A stretch of DNA of 64,000 nucleotides from Oscillospiraceae bacterium (GCA_015063685.1 SVTR01000013.1:1-64000), one strand, 5' to 3'. Counted from the first letter of the stretch, positions 10,401 to 18,597 are shown. Notes: generated by a model from the letters alone, not told the origin. Made by a program: numbers and translations.

Positions 10401-10675
10401 AGGAGCGCGCCTGCAGCGTTGGTCAGGGAAGTATGTGCCCGTCCGCCATAGGTTTCCTCTAAGATGTCGCAAAGCTTTGTAAAGCTTGTGACGTTGAGAT
10501 ATTTCGTTTCATCCGGCGGAAGGGAAGATAAAATATCACGTTCTACGCTGAAAAGCTGTTGCTCGGGGACAATGTAATATACTTGTTGCCGCTTTTCCTT
10601 CAAAAGCTCTCGGATCTCCCTTGTAACGGTTTCGGTTTTTCCGCTACCGGTTCGTCCTAACAAGAAACGGATCAT
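7445..10675 (-). CDS. addB: ATP-dependent nuclease subunit B
   Basis: 1076 residues from the ATG at 10675, which has AAGGAG directly upstream; an in-frame ATG seven codons earlier lies before that ribosome binding site and is rejected. Walker A G-R-T-G-S-G-K-T at residues 7-14. The C-terminal nuclease carries I-D-R-V-D and V-D-Y-K-S near 908, and the four iron-sulfur cysteines of AddB are present: one in Y-A-Y-C-P-Y-S near 728 and three in C-Q-Y-C-N-M-R-L-S-C near 1056. The start overlaps the queG stop (ATGA), implying translational coupling. Partner of AddA downstream. Confidence 0.96.
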   Translation of the reverse strand: MIRFLLGRTGSGKTETVTREIRELLKEKRQQVYYIVPEQQLFSVERDILSSLPPDETKYLNVTSFTKLCDILEETYGGRAHTSLTNAAGALLMWQNLRELSGMFSAYDSVPSGDVSLTRKMLDTFKELSANGITSQALEDAADSLQSDSPLKAKLCDIAMIMASYQQLTAELCGQDPSDRLQRAAEKSRKHRIFDGAEVYLDSFTSFTAQEYNVLALMIGQADRVTVTLGLDDPLSHEPQFDSLKDTYRKLNALSSTIGSERCVQKLTKDASLSEISLLESALWDFSASPYPQNSDIPRNLRLFTAPNPYEEAEATALHILALSQEGIGFGEMAVVVRDMNQWKGILDVALEQYHIPFFLSEKTDLNTKPAARLLLLALKCIGRHYQIGDVMSLCKTGLCGIDLRDLDYFEEYTETWHLTGNRLTDPLWSMNPDGYKTDWSARGKAILSSANRVKDQVMIPLMALEAKLKAAESVTDQCKALYEYLCDLSVKKQLSDQGTTYLELGLVREAGETVRLWSFINEALSTLASVSSIRSNYHLPMSADELSSALSLIYAETDIGSVPARHDCVMIGNADTLRVDHIKASLLLGLCEGEFPRAVTDHGLFSEQDKALLYERGIEFSSRAEMMTSEELLYVYRAMTKPTEYLYLSHSLAGTDGKELSPSAAFTRVGYLFPYIKILPFSASLLNKSLSSSYVPPTEDQLSPPRAYALFGEEMWLSRSKLQRYAYCPYSYYGSYILKLREQMSAQVDYLTSGLFLHHVLETFLRHAMDEDGKLRPVSETELIETADKVIDAYVRSINHSTDICHQGRFLHTFERLRSIALTLLRDIVQELSHGSFTPIGFEWDTHGYTPDDPLPMTFTLRDDTSSGDLPVGIEKGRSVLLKMGGVIDRVDIYRTEDGKTAYIRVVDYKSSKHELSEKTMTEDMDVQLLLYLFTLCLDENRHLFADENGRIPESVLPAQAMYLYPTEDSDTGDISAHRSGILVEDRDIIHAANHDFDLKYLPEGIKMKKDGSWSGNALCSQERLESLQSLLMDTIHTQASNMYGGIAHRTASADACQYCNMRLSCPIFIEKPHY

Positions 10676-11541
10676 TTTTTTCTCCTTTCTTCCCATAAGG
10701 TAAGATTTCGGCGGATCGTAGATTTGCCGCGCCAGGCATAAGCTCTGGTCCGGAAGGCTTGATCATCCATCTCATCAAGCGCTTGTCGGTTAAGATACAG
10801 GAGCCGTTCATGGCGGAAATAATCAACAGGCGTATCCCTTCCTCTTTCCATCACCTCTTGATTATGGGGACAAACCATTTGGCAGATATCACATCCCCAT
10901 ACCAAGGAGTGGTTGCTTAGAGCAACGAGTTCGCGCTCCGAAAGATCGCCCTTTTTCTGTGTAAGAGCGGAGAGACATTGCTCCTTCTGGTTAGGCAAGC
11001 ATTTTTCGGGACAGGCCGATATGCATGCACCGCATCCTTCACATCGAGGCGGTTCTACTGCAATCAGAGACCGGGGATGATCAGTGACTATCTCATACGG
11101 CATATTGGTCACGATTTCTCCAATGAAAACAAAACTGCCAAACTGCGCCGTTAGCAGTAAGCCGTTATCGCCAATAACACCCAGACCGCACCGGGCGGCC
11201 GCATCAACCTCATCAATCGGTGAATGATCGGCAAACAGCGCAAAGCGGTATGGTGGAAAAGCAACCTTCAAACGAGGGATAAGATCAGCGGCCAAATCTT
11301 CAAAATAACGGTGATAATCACGAGGCACGGCATACAAGGACAGATTACGTTCAGGATCCGATACATCTCTTGCCATCACATAGGGAACGGCAAAAAGAAT
11401 GGCGGTTCCTTGTGAGTCAATACCCTGTTTTTCAAGAAGATAAGGCTTTCTGATGTGGCAAGATGATAAAGGAATAGCTCCCAGCGGCACACCGAGAGCC
11501 TGTCCAACAAAGGACGACAATGATAAGGTGTGATCTTGCAT
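10672..11541 (-). CDS. queG: Epoxyqueuosine reductase
   Basis: 289 residues from the ATG at 11541, chosen because GAAGGAGG stands just before it; an earlier ATG at 11556 overlaps that site. Two ferredoxin-type clusters are evident: C-E-G-C-G-A-C-I-S-A-C-P near 166 and W-G-C-D-I-C-Q-M-V-C-P near 216, after G-L-G-V-I-G-D-N-G-L-L, the QueG catalytic-region signature. QueG is cobalamin-dependent and reduces epoxyqueuosine to queuosine in tRNA. It is shorter than the E. coli enzyme, lacking the C-terminal HEAT extension, as is common in Firmicutes. It is embedded between ppiC and addB, an odd partner choice. Confidence 0.9.
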   Translation of the reverse strand: MQDHTLSLSSFVGQALGVPLGAIPLSSCHIRKPYLLEKQGIDSQGTAILFAVPYVMARDVSDPERNLSLYAVPRDYHRYFEDLAADLIPRLKVAFPPYRFALFADHSPIDEVDAAARCGLGVIGDNGLLLTAQFGSFVFIGEIVTNMPYEIVTDHPRSLIAVEPPRCEGCGACISACPEKCLPNQKEQCLSALTQKKGDLSERELVALSNHSLVWGCDICQMVCPHNQEVMERGRDTPVDYFRHERLLYLNRQALDEMDDQAFRTRAYAWRGKSTIRRNLTLWEERRKK

Positions 11542-11556
11542 GGGAGCCTCCTTCAA

Positions 11557-12351
11557 TCAATATTTATCGACGGGGTAGAGGATTTTGAGCTGATTGACCT
11601 TGCTCTGGTAAGCGGCCTGCTGTTTTTCGCGGGTCACCTGAGCGTAAAGCTCGTCTTTAATGTCCTCGTAAGCCATGGGTGCGGCCTCATTCTTCTTGTT
11701 GAGCTTGATGATGTGATAACCAAATTGGGTCTGCACAGGCCCACGCACCTCTCCCTCGGTCATCTCAAAGCAAGCGGTGTCGAACTCGGGAACCATCTGG
11801 CCGCGGCCAAAGTCGCCCAGGTTACCGCCTTGCTGAGAAGAGGGGCAAGAGGAATACTGTTGCGCGGCATCCTCAAAGCTGATATCGCCGTTTTGAATGG
11901 CGGCCAAGATCTCGTTCGCCTTGTCCTCGCTGTCTACCAGAATGTGACTTGCGTTGACAGTCTCATCGGCGTTGAGTTGATCCTTGTGTGCCTCATAGAA
12001 AGCCTTTACGTCTTCATCCTTGACCTTGACGGCCTCCACGCACTTGGAAATTGCGTATTCCATGAGCAGTTGCTCCTTGATGACGGCCAGCTGCTCCTTG
12101 AATGCAGGCTCACGTTCCATCAGATTACGTTGTGCATCCAGCAGGAAAAGGCGCTGAGCAATAAGCTGCTCCAGCACAGCGGCACGGCCTTGGGGATTAT
12201 TGTAAGCTTGGCCGTTGCGGCCCATAGCCATAATGTATCTGGTCACGTCCTCTTCGGTGATAGGCTTGCCACCGACGGAGGCGAGAGGCTTCTTTGCGGG
12301 ATCCTGTCCCAGATCGGCGCCGAAAGCGTTGCCGGGTGTAATGATAGCCAT
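11557..12351 (-). CDS. PpiC-type (parvulin) peptidyl-prolyl isomerase, no signal peptide
   Basis: 264 residues from the ATG at 12351, which has AAAGGAG upstream; a longer in-frame extension to 12441 would run through the promoter and is rejected. An N-terminal helical SurA/PrsA-type segment (residues 20-120) is followed by a parvulin domain: V-N-A-S-H-I-L-V near 133, Q-Q-G-G-N-L-G-D-F, F-E-M-T-E-G-E and G-Y-H-I-I-K. Unlike PrsA there is no lipobox or signal peptide, so it should work in the cytoplasm, as in NifM-like or trigger-factor-like helpers. It is the first gene of the addAB operon, 16 bases before queG. Confidence 0.88.
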   Translation of the reverse strand: MAIITPGNAFGADLGQDPAKKPLASVGGKPITEEDVTRYIMAMGRNGQAYNNPQGRAAVLEQLIAQRLFLLDAQRNLMEREPAFKEQLAVIKEQLLMEYAISKCVEAVKVKDEDVKAFYEAHKDQLNADETVNASHILVDSEDKANEILAAIQNGDISFEDAAQQYSSCPSSQQGGNLGDFGRGQMVPEFDTACFEMTEGEVRGPVQTQFGYHIIKLNKKNEAAPMAYEDIKDELYAQVTREKQQAAYQSKVNQLKILYPVDKY

Positions 12352-12391
12352 AATAAATAAATCTCCTTTGATTTTGTAATTATATAGGCAT

Positions 12392-12420
12392 ATTATATCA
12401 TATATCTCGGGAAAATTCAA
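12392..12420 (-). promoter_or_regulatory. Promoter of the ppiC-queG-addB-addA operon
   Basis: Read on the minus strand: TTGAAT (12415-12420), 17-base spacer, TATAAT (12392-12397). It lies about 40 bases before the ppiC start, and no comparable promoter is seen inside the operon. Confidence 0.75.
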
Positions 12421-12497
12421 GTATAAACCAAGATTTTTCAAGCAATCACATATGGTTTTCTCATAACATATACTGTCAAAAACCGAAGGAGGAAATC

Positions 12498-13061
12498 ATG
12501 GCCATCAAAATATACATAGACCAGGGGCATAACCCGGTCAATCCCAACGCGGGTGCGGAGGGTAACGGTCTCAGGGAACAGGATCTCGTTTACCGCATCG
12601 GTCAAGAGTTGGCTACTTTATTGCGTCGAAACGGAAATTTTGAGGTTCGTCTATCGCGCCCAAGCACCGATACCCAGATAGGTACATCCAATAATACCAG
12701 TCTGCGCCTCCGTGTCAACGACGCCAACTCATGGGGGGCAGACTATTTCATCAGTCTCCACACAAACGCGTCATCAAACGCATCCGCTACGGGAACCGAG
12801 GCGTTTGCTTATGCGCGGGGAACCCCCGCCTTTCGCTTGGGGGAAGATATTCTCGAAAATCTGTCTGAGATAACGGGTCTTCGTAACCGAGGCATGAAGG
12901 TACGTCCAAGTTTGTACGTAGTAAAAAAGACCGCTATGCCGGCCGTATTGGTAGAGCTTGGGTTCATCACCAACCCGAGAGATGCTTTCCTGATGCGTGA
13001 TCGCCCGGATTTATTTGCCCAAGGTATCTATCAAGGTATTCTTGAATTCACCAATGTATAA
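12498..13061 (+). CDS. N-acetylmuramoyl-L-alanine amidase (Amidase_3), signal-less
   Basis: 187 residues consisting of one Amidase_3 domain. Zinc ligands: H11 in D-Q-G-H-N-P, a glutamate in G-L-R-E-Q-D near 26, and H87 in I-S-L-H-T-N-A. The catalytic glutamate is in V-L-V-E-L-G-F-I-T near 154. Such enzymes cut the amide between MurNAc and L-alanine. The start has AAGGAGG at ideal spacing, and the mature domain begins at residue 4, so there is no signal peptide or SH3 domain. It stands alone between a promoterless gap and its own terminator. It might be an endolysin-type enzyme released by a holin, or act in the mother cell during sporulation; neither is shown here. Confidence 0.88.
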   Translation: MAIKIYIDQGHNPVNPNAGAEGNGLREQDLVYRIGQELATLLRRNGNFEVRLSRPSTDTQIGTSNNTSLRLRVNDANSWGADYFISLHTNASSNASATGTEAFAYARGTPAFRLGEDILENLSEITGLRNRGMKVRPSLYVVKKTAMPAVLVELGFITNPRDAFLMRDRPDLFAQGIYQGILEFTNV

Positions 13062-13063
13062 AT

Positions 13064-13107
13064 AAAACCGATGCGGAGCCTTCATTCCGCATCGGTTTTT
13101 CTTTTTT
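13064..13107 (+). terminator. Rho-independent terminator of the amidase gene
   Basis: 13-bp stem 13065-13077 / 13086-13098 (aaaccgatgcgga and its complement) followed by a run of T with one C. The MFS gene converges from the right. Confidence 0.88.
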
Positions 13108-13113
13108 ACAGGG

Positions 13114-14439
13114 TTATGTTGCTTCATTTCGCCGATCCCCGCGCAATGACTTTTTAGAGATGCCCCAAAGTTTTCCACCAAGGATAGAGAAAACGATGCC
13201 GGCGATTCCGATGCCGAGCCAAATAAGGACAAGCTTATCCCATCCAAAGTTCTCGGCAAGAACGCCGTAAATTCCCGAGCAAATAGCCGTGGCAAAATAA
13301 ATCACACTATTGAGAAATCCCGTTACGGCTGCAGAAAGCCCTAAAGGAGCAAAATGATAAGGAACGACCGTCAGAAACATATGGTTTGCTCCCCACATAG
13401 CGGTCACGCTGGCAGCCATAAACAGGGCGCACAAAATAACACTATTTTCTTTTGTCAGATATATACCCGCAACACAAAGGGTAGCAGCGACGAACATAAC
13501 ACCGGCGGTATAGACTTCGTTATGTATGTGCCTTTCAAAAAGCCAGTTGGATATGTACGTGCCCGTCACGCTGACGATGGGGATGATGACAGATATCAAA
13601 GCCGCCATGGAACTGCCAAGATGGAATTGCTCTGACAAGAACGTGGGAGCCCAGGATTCAACCGCGTCGCGCAGCGCTCCATTACATATTAGGCTAAACA
13701 ACGACAGCCATAGACCCGAGGTGATGATCACAACGGGAAGGAAATGTTTGGTTTTCAATTTTTCAACATGATTTAAGGTGACGGAAGAGTCACATGCTGT
13801 CCGGCGTTCAGTCAAACAAGCCTGCTCCATCATTTGGATATACTTATCCAGCGTACGGTTACCGATCACCCAAATCAGAAACATCACAAGCAAGAGCGCG
13901 CCGGAGACACTAAAAACTGTGCGCCAATGGCTGAATTTGAGCAAAATAGCAGGTATTAAAAAAGCTAAGACCGCCCCAATGGAGCATGATGCGGAAATGT
14001 TTGTACCGGCTGAGGATCTGCGCTCCTCGGGAAGAAGATCGGTGAAAACACGAAGAATGGGAGCCCAAAGCATAGAGTGGAAAAGTCCGTTGGCGGCCCA
14101 GATCACCGGTAAAACAGTTGCATAAGGCACAAGTCCCATGAAAATATTGCAGAGTCCTGCCCCCAAAAGACCGGTGCCGATCATATATTTCGGTTTGACA
14201 CGGCTGCCAATGATGCCACTAAAGAGTTGCCCCGCTCCGTAGACGATCATATAGGCTGTGGTAATATAGCCACCAAAGGATTTGGTTAAAAATCCTTCGG
14301 AGATCATGGCCGGAAGACAGGCCGAAAAATTTTTTCGACCGATATAGCTACAAGCGTAGGAAAGAAAGCAAAGCAGAAAAAGACGGGTAGCAGAGCGATT
14401 GACCGTTCGCTGCTCCATTGGATATTTTGATGACTGCAT
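13114..14439 (-). CDS. MFS transporter, organophosphate:phosphate antiporter-like
   Basis: 441 residues with about 12 hydrophobic segments. The first helix carries S-Y-I-G-R-K-N-F-S, like the Y-x-x-R-K-N motif of the GlpT/UhpT (OPA) family, so a sugar-phosphate or related anion substrate is possible. Start ATG follows GAGG by eight bases. Odd feature: the last sixteen codons (G-I-S-K-K-S-L-R-G-D-R-R-N...) are encoded by a sequence matching the end of the MITE family in this window, so the original C-terminus was probably replaced by an insertion. It is monocistronic with its own promoter. Confidence 0.85.
   Translation of the reverse strand: MQSSKYPMEQRTVNRSATRLFLLCFLSYACSYIGRKNFSACLPAMISEGFLTKSFGGYITTAYMIVYGAGQLFSGIIGSRVKPKYMIGTGLLGAGLCNIFMGLVPYATVLPVIWAANGLFHSMLWAPILRVFTDLLPEERRSSAGTNISASCSIGAVLAFLIPAILLKFSHWRTVFSVSGALLLVMFLIWVIGNRTLDKYIQMMEQACLTERRTACDSSVTLNHVEKLKTKHFLPVVIITSGLWLSLFSLICNGALRDAVESWAPTFLSEQFHLGSSMAALISVIIPIVSVTGTYISNWLFERHIHNEVYTAGVMFVAATLCVAGIYLTKENSVILCALFMAASVTAMWGANHMFLTVVPYHFAPLGLSAAVTGFLNSVIYFATAICSGIYGVLAENFGWDKLVLIWLGIGIAGIVFSILGGKLWGISKKSLRGDRRNEAT
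13140..13165. repeat. MITE-end fragment inside the MFS gene
   Basis: The minus strand here reads gggcatctctaaaaagtc followed by attgcgcg, agreeing at about 22 of 26 positions with the outer end of the full copies at 20133 and 32875. It is coding (C-terminal codons of the transporter). Confidence 0.75.
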
Positions 14440-14475
14440 GAAGAAAACCTCGGGTACTTTAAAAATCCATGGATA

Positions 14476-14504
14476 ATTATATCACGTTGTCAGTCATAAT
14501 TCAA
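14476..14504 (-). promoter_or_regulatory. Promoter of the MFS gene
   Basis: Minus strand TTGAAT (14499-14504), 17-base spacer, TATAAT (14476-14481), 37 bases before the start codon. Confidence 0.72.
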
Positions 14505-14512
14505 GAGAAAAC

Positions 14513-14547
14513 AAAAAACTTCCTCGAAAATTGAGGAAGCTTTTTGC
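14513..14547 (-). terminator. Terminator of the solute-binding protein gene
   Basis: Stem 14519-14525 / 14533-14539 (cttcctc/gaggaag, extendable by G-C and A-T pairs), then TTTTTT on the minus strand. T residues on the other side make it possibly bidirectional. Confidence 0.8.
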
Positions 14548-14560
14548 TATAAGATGTAGA

Positions 14561-16054
14561 TTAACTATCGCTGTAATTCTTTTCAATCTTCTCGATCGCG
14601 CGCTCCATCTGTTTGGTAACTGCCTTGCTCAAAGACTTGGAGGAGGAGGCGATAGAAGCGGAAGAAGTAGGATTCAAAGCAGAGGTGAGAGTAGCCAGTG
14701 CGTTGCCCCAACCATAGTAGTAAGCCAGGTCACAAACGCGGCTCTCAAGGATCAGGTCGATCATAGGACCGGACTGCTCGTCCTTAACGTTCTTTGTGGT
14801 CAGGTTAATCTCGTAATACTGCTTGGTCAGAGTATCCACAGAGTAGTAAGCCATAGCCTCGATCATGGAAGCAACCATAGCAATGTCAGAATCGATGCTG
14901 CGGGGGATAGAGACAACACTACCGGTGGTGTGCATCATGTGATAATAAGCCTTCTGCTCAGTGTCGTACATGGGGTAGGGAATGACGCCGAAGTCAACGT
15001 CGAAACCGCGCATTCTCTCAACGCACTGGAGCACTTCGCCAAGGAACAGAGCATGGTTATCACCGAAGCAGGTCTTACCAATCTCGAAAACGCCCGCACC
15101 GGTAGAAGTAGCAACGTCATTGAAATTGACGATGTAATCCTTAGAGAAGATGAGCTTTGCCTTGTCGGCTACGCTCTGGGCTCTCTCAACGTTCAGACCA
15201 TACTCAAGAGTGCCGTCATCGTTTCTGGTAACAACGGTAAGACCGCCGGCGTAGAACATGCTGTAGAAAACGTCGTTGGTCATGGCAAAGCCACAAGTAC
15301 CCTTGTCGTAATCGTTCACACCGTCACCGTCATTGACGAGCTGCTCGTACTCAAACAACTTGTCGAAGGTCCACTCGTAGTTGGAGACCATGCTGTAAAG
15401 ATCGGGAATCTGGGATTCCTTAGCCAGGGTCTTGTTGAACATCATAACGAAGGTTGCATCATTATCCAGAGTCAACAGGTCACCGGTTGCAAAGAATATC
15501 ATGTCATTGATCTCAAAGCCTTCAACGAGTCTCTGGTCCCACCAGGACTTGGACAGATCGATATCTGCGGTCCTTTCGGATTTGAGGTTCCAAACAAGAG
15601 CGTTGTTGGAGAATCCTGCTGAGTTAGAGACGTTGGAGACGATGGCATGGAAATCGCCCGCTTTAGAGCTAACCTCCTTCTGCACGATATTTGGCATACT
15701 GGTGGTTACTTCCTTTTGTTCCTTAATGGTCACACCGTAATTCTGCAGGATGTGGTCGTTTCTGGTGTATACAGCCTCACTGATAGGATCTTCAGAAATC
15801 TGATCCTTCTCGGCAAAGATGGATGTGGTACTCCACTCAGACTCATCACGGGTCAAAAAAACAAGCTCGGTGCCATCATAGCGAGTAGCGGGAATCTCGA
15901 GAGGCTCTCTGGATTCGCCCTCGGAAATGGCATTTGTCGCTGCGCCCTGAGTATCGTCGCCCTTACCATTCTCGTCGCTTACACCGCAGGCGCAGGTGCC
16001 CAAGATCATGATACCGGCCAAGAAACCGCAGAGCAGTTTTTTGAACAAATTCAT
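14561..16054 (-). CDS. Extracellular solute-binding lipoprotein (family 1, sugar type)
   Basis: 497 residues with a lipoprotein signal: M-N-L-F-K-K, a hydrophobic core and I-L-G-T-C-A-C-G around residue 20, where either cysteine could be the lipidated one. The rest resembles large Clostridia SBPs of the carbohydrate ABC type, with a middle rich in aromatic residues and S-I-P-R-S-I-D near 335. No permease or ATPase genes lie nearby, so it would need to dock to a transporter encoded elsewhere. Start is preceded by AAGGAGG. Ligand is unknown. Confidence 0.85.
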   Translation of the reverse strand: MNLFKKLLCGFLAGIMILGTCACGVSDENGKGDDTQGAATNAISEGESREPLEIPATRYDGTELVFLTRDESEWSTTSIFAEKDQISEDPISEAVYTRNDHILQNYGVTIKEQKEVTTSMPNIVQKEVSSKAGDFHAIVSNVSNSAGFSNNALVWNLKSERTADIDLSKSWWDQRLVEGFEINDMIFFATGDLLTLDNDATFVMMFNKTLAKESQIPDLYSMVSNYEWTFDKLFEYEQLVNDGDGVNDYDKGTCGFAMTNDVFYSMFYAGGLTVVTRNDDGTLEYGLNVERAQSVADKAKLIFSKDYIVNFNDVATSTGAGVFEIGKTCFGDNHALFLGEVLQCVERMRGFDVDFGVIPYPMYDTEQKAYYHMMHTTGSVVSIPRSIDSDIAMVASMIEAMAYYSVDTLTKQYYEINLTTKNVKDEQSGPMIDLILESRVCDLAYYYGWGNALATLTSALNPTSSASIASSSKSLSKAVTKQMERAIEKIEKNYSDS

Positions 16055-16148
16055 ATTTTCCTCCTTAAGATGGATATTGATACTTTATTTTAACATAAAC
16101 AATAAGATAAGAAAAGGTTAAAATTGTAAATAATTTTGTTTTTTCAGA

Positions 16149-17261
16149 TTAAATACAAATATCGTAGCTCAAACGATACAAACGTTCGATCTTGGCATGT
16201 CTGTATTCACAACGCGCGCGCATCTGTGCGAGCTGATAGTCGGTAAAGCCTTCCAGATCTCCGTCTTTCAGCTTGTTTTTATACATCTTATCAAGTACGA
16301 GCGCGAAATTGATATCCACAGCTGTTACGCGGTTCTCGAGGATAGACATGACCATGTTGCTCTTGCCTTCCAGCAGAAGGTTAACAGCTTCGACGCCCAT
16401 CTGGGTGGCGGTCAAACGGTCACGCAGGGTCGGATCTCCGCCGCGGATGATATGACCTAACTTGTTGAAACGACAGTCAACGATGGTTCGTTCGCGGATC
16501 TCCTGCGCCAGCGCAGCGCCGAATTCCATGTCGTTTACCTTAGGCATACCCTCGCTGACAATGGCGATCATGCCGCGCTTGCCCTTCCGTCTTGCCTCGT
16601 TGATCTTGTTGATCGCGTATTCCTTATCAAAGGGAATCTCGGGAATCGTCAGGCTGATGGAACCCGTAGCGATACCCGTGTAGAGAGACAGGTATCCGCA
16701 ACCGTTACCCATGACTTCGGTAACCAGGCAACGAGCGTGAGACTCCGCAGTATCACGGAGCTTGTCAATCATAGAGCAAGCGTTGTTCAAGGCGGTATCA
16801 AAGCCAATGGTCTGGTCGGTAGCGGTGATATCATTGTCGATGGTACAGGGAATACCGATAGAGGGAATCCCGTGATTGGTCAGATCCGTAGCACCTCGGA
16901 ACGTACCGTCACCACCAAGGGCAATAATAGCATCAATCTGATGCTCCTCGCATACGCGCAACGCCTTTTCCATACCCTCTTTGGTCTTGAACTCCGGGCA
17001 ACGGCTGGAATAAAGAATTGTACCACCGCGAGTAACGATATTAGACACGCTGGAGGAATCCAAAGGACGGAGATGGTGCCGTTTGATATGCTCGGGGTCT
17101 TTTTGGTCAGCTGCACCCAAAAGACCGGCGTAACCGCCAAGAATACCCACGACCTCAATACCCTGGCTGAGCGCACGGCGGGCAACAGCACGGATCGCAG
17201 CATTCATACCGGGGGCATCACCGCCTGAAGAAAGGATACCGATTTTTCTGAATTTTGCCAT
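16149..17261 (-). CDS. pfkA: 6-phosphofructokinase
   Basis: 370 residues. N-terminal S-S-G-G-D-A-P-G-M-N-A-A at 10-21, ATP-loop G-G-D-G-T near 117, catalytic T-I-D-N-D near 139 and M-G-N-G-C-G-Y-L further on. A glycine in G-G-D-G-T argues for ATP rather than pyrophosphate as donor, but the residue before T-I-D-N-D is cysteine (G-I-P-C) where ATP enzymes usually have glycine and PPi enzymes lysine. Catalyses the committed step of glycolysis. It follows cinA by 34 bases and is probably co-transcribed. Confidence 0.95.
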   Translation of the reverse strand: MAKFRKIGILSSGGDAPGMNAAIRAVARRALSQGIEVVGILGGYAGLLGAADQKDPEHIKRHHLRPLDSSSVSNIVTRGGTILYSSRCPEFKTKEGMEKALRVCEEHQIDAIIALGGDGTFRGATDLTNHGIPSIGIPCTIDNDITATDQTIGFDTALNNACSMIDKLRDTAESHARCLVTEVMGNGCGYLSLYTGIATGSISLTIPEIPFDKEYAINKINEARRKGKRGMIAIVSEGMPKVNDMEFGAALAQEIRERTIVDCRFNKLGHIIRGGDPTLRDRLTATQMGVEAVNLLLEGKSNMVMSILENRVTAVDINFALVLDKMYKNKLKDGDLEGFTDYQLAQMRARCEYRHAKIERLYRLSYDICI

Positions 17262-17295
17262 AATAGAACAAAGCTCCTTTTAATTTTGGATTGTT

Positions 17296-18597
17296 TCACA
17301 TATTTTTAACCGCTTCAAGCGTAGCAATAAACGCACGGGATGCTACAGCCTCACGGATATAATTCCGCGACTTGTTGCGATAATAGAGACGAAAAGAGGA
17401 AGTGCCTTTCGGAGTAGCGATACCCACATAGACTGTACCGACGGGATTTTCTTCTGTCCCGCCTCCGGGTCCGGCATAACCTGTAGCCGAAATTGCTACG
17501 TCACAGGCTAAGGCGCGCCGTGCGCCAGCCGCCATTTCTTCGGCAACTGCGGCGCTGACTTCTGTGAATTGATCAATGCTTTTTTGAGAAACTCCCAAAA
17601 CATCGACCTTAACTTGGTTGCAGTATGTCATAAATCCGCCGAGAAAAACTGCCGATGCTCCAGGAACGCCGGTGATCCGCTGGCCCATCAACCCTCCTGT
17701 ACAGGATTCGGCGGTTGCGAGGGTCAAGCCCAGATCCTTAAGACGCGAAAGCAGGGCAGTTTCCGGATTTGGAATATCGATACCGTAAATATAATCACCA
17801 ACTGAAGTTGAAGTTACTTTTTCTATGAGATGGTCACACATTTGGGCAGCCTCGGCCTCGCTTGGGGCTTTTGCGGTGATGCGAAGCCTAACCTCTCCGT
17901 TGCCACAATAAGGCGCGATGGTGGGATTACCGGATGAGATCATAAGATCCTTCAGTCTTGACTCTACATCTGACTCTCCAAGCCCCATAATATGCAGATT
18001 ACGGCTGACCAAAACATTTTCACAAAAAGGGTTGATCAAAGGACGCACCTGGGTTTCAAACATCGGGATCAGCTCAGAGGGAGGGCCGGGCAATAGAATG
18101 GCCGTTCGGGTATCGTCTCCAACGGCCAAGCCGGGGGCGGTTCCGTATGGATTGGGAAGAACCACTGCTCCCTCGGGCATCATGGCTTGTTTGCGATTAT
18201 TCTCGCTCATTACACGGCCGGTTCGCTCAAAATACTCTTTGATAGCCGCCAAGGACGGCTCGTGGCAGTACATCTTTCGGCCAAAGAAAGCGGCAACGGT
18301 TTCCTTGGTCATGTCATCATAGGTAGGGCCCAGGCCACCGCTGAGGATCACAAGGTCAGCCGCCGGACGCCCATGGCCGGAGAAGGCATCTTGCAGGGCG
18401 GCGGTTAACCGCTCGGCATGATCTCCCACAACACTTTGATGATAGACCGAGATACCGAGAGAAGCTAATTGTTTTGCCAGGAAGGAGGCATTGGTATTTA
18501 CAATATCGCCAAGCAACAGCTCCGTACCCACACAGAGGATTTCGGCTGTTATGATCGGCTTGGAACGCAGGCCGGAATATGCCGTTTTTTCGCTCAT
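17296..18597 (-). CDS. cinA: Nicotinamide-nucleotide amidase / competence-damage inducible CinA
   Basis: 433 residues from the ATG at 18597; the upstream ATG at 18636 has no ribosome binding site. N-terminal molybdopterin-binding-like (COG1058) domain with V-G-T-E-L-L-L-G-D and S-G-G-L-G-P-T-Y-D-D; C-terminal PncC domain from about residue 270 with A-T-A-E-S-C-T-G-G and A-T-G-Y-A-G-P-G-G. Full-length CinA hydrolyses ADP-ribose and deamidates nicotinamide mononucleotide, recycling pyridine nucleotide. First gene of a cinA-pfkA transcript. Confidence 0.95.
   Translation of the reverse strand: MSEKTAYSGLRSKPIITAEILCVGTELLLGDIVNTNASFLAKQLASLGISVYHQSVVGDHAERLTAALQDAFSGHGRPAADLVILSGGLGPTYDDMTKETVAAFFGRKMYCHEPSLAAIKEYFERTGRVMSENNRKQAMMPEGAVVLPNPYGTAPGLAVGDDTRTAILLPGPPSELIPMFETQVRPLINPFCENVLVSRNLHIMGLGESDVESRLKDLMISSGNPTIAPYCGNGEVRLRITAKAPSEAEAAQMCDHLIEKVTSTSVGDYIYGIDIPNPETALLSRLKDLGLTLATAESCTGGLMGQRITGVPGASAVFLGGFMTYCNQVKVDVLGVSQKSIDQFTEVSAAVAEEMAAGARRALACDVAISATGYAGPGGGTEENPVGTVYVGIATPKGTSSFRLYYRNKSRNYIREAVASRAFIATLEAVKNM

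Noticed and set aside
14531..15622. 363-codon open frame on the plus strand
   Set aside because: Antisense of the solute-binding lipoprotein gene and crosses its terminator.
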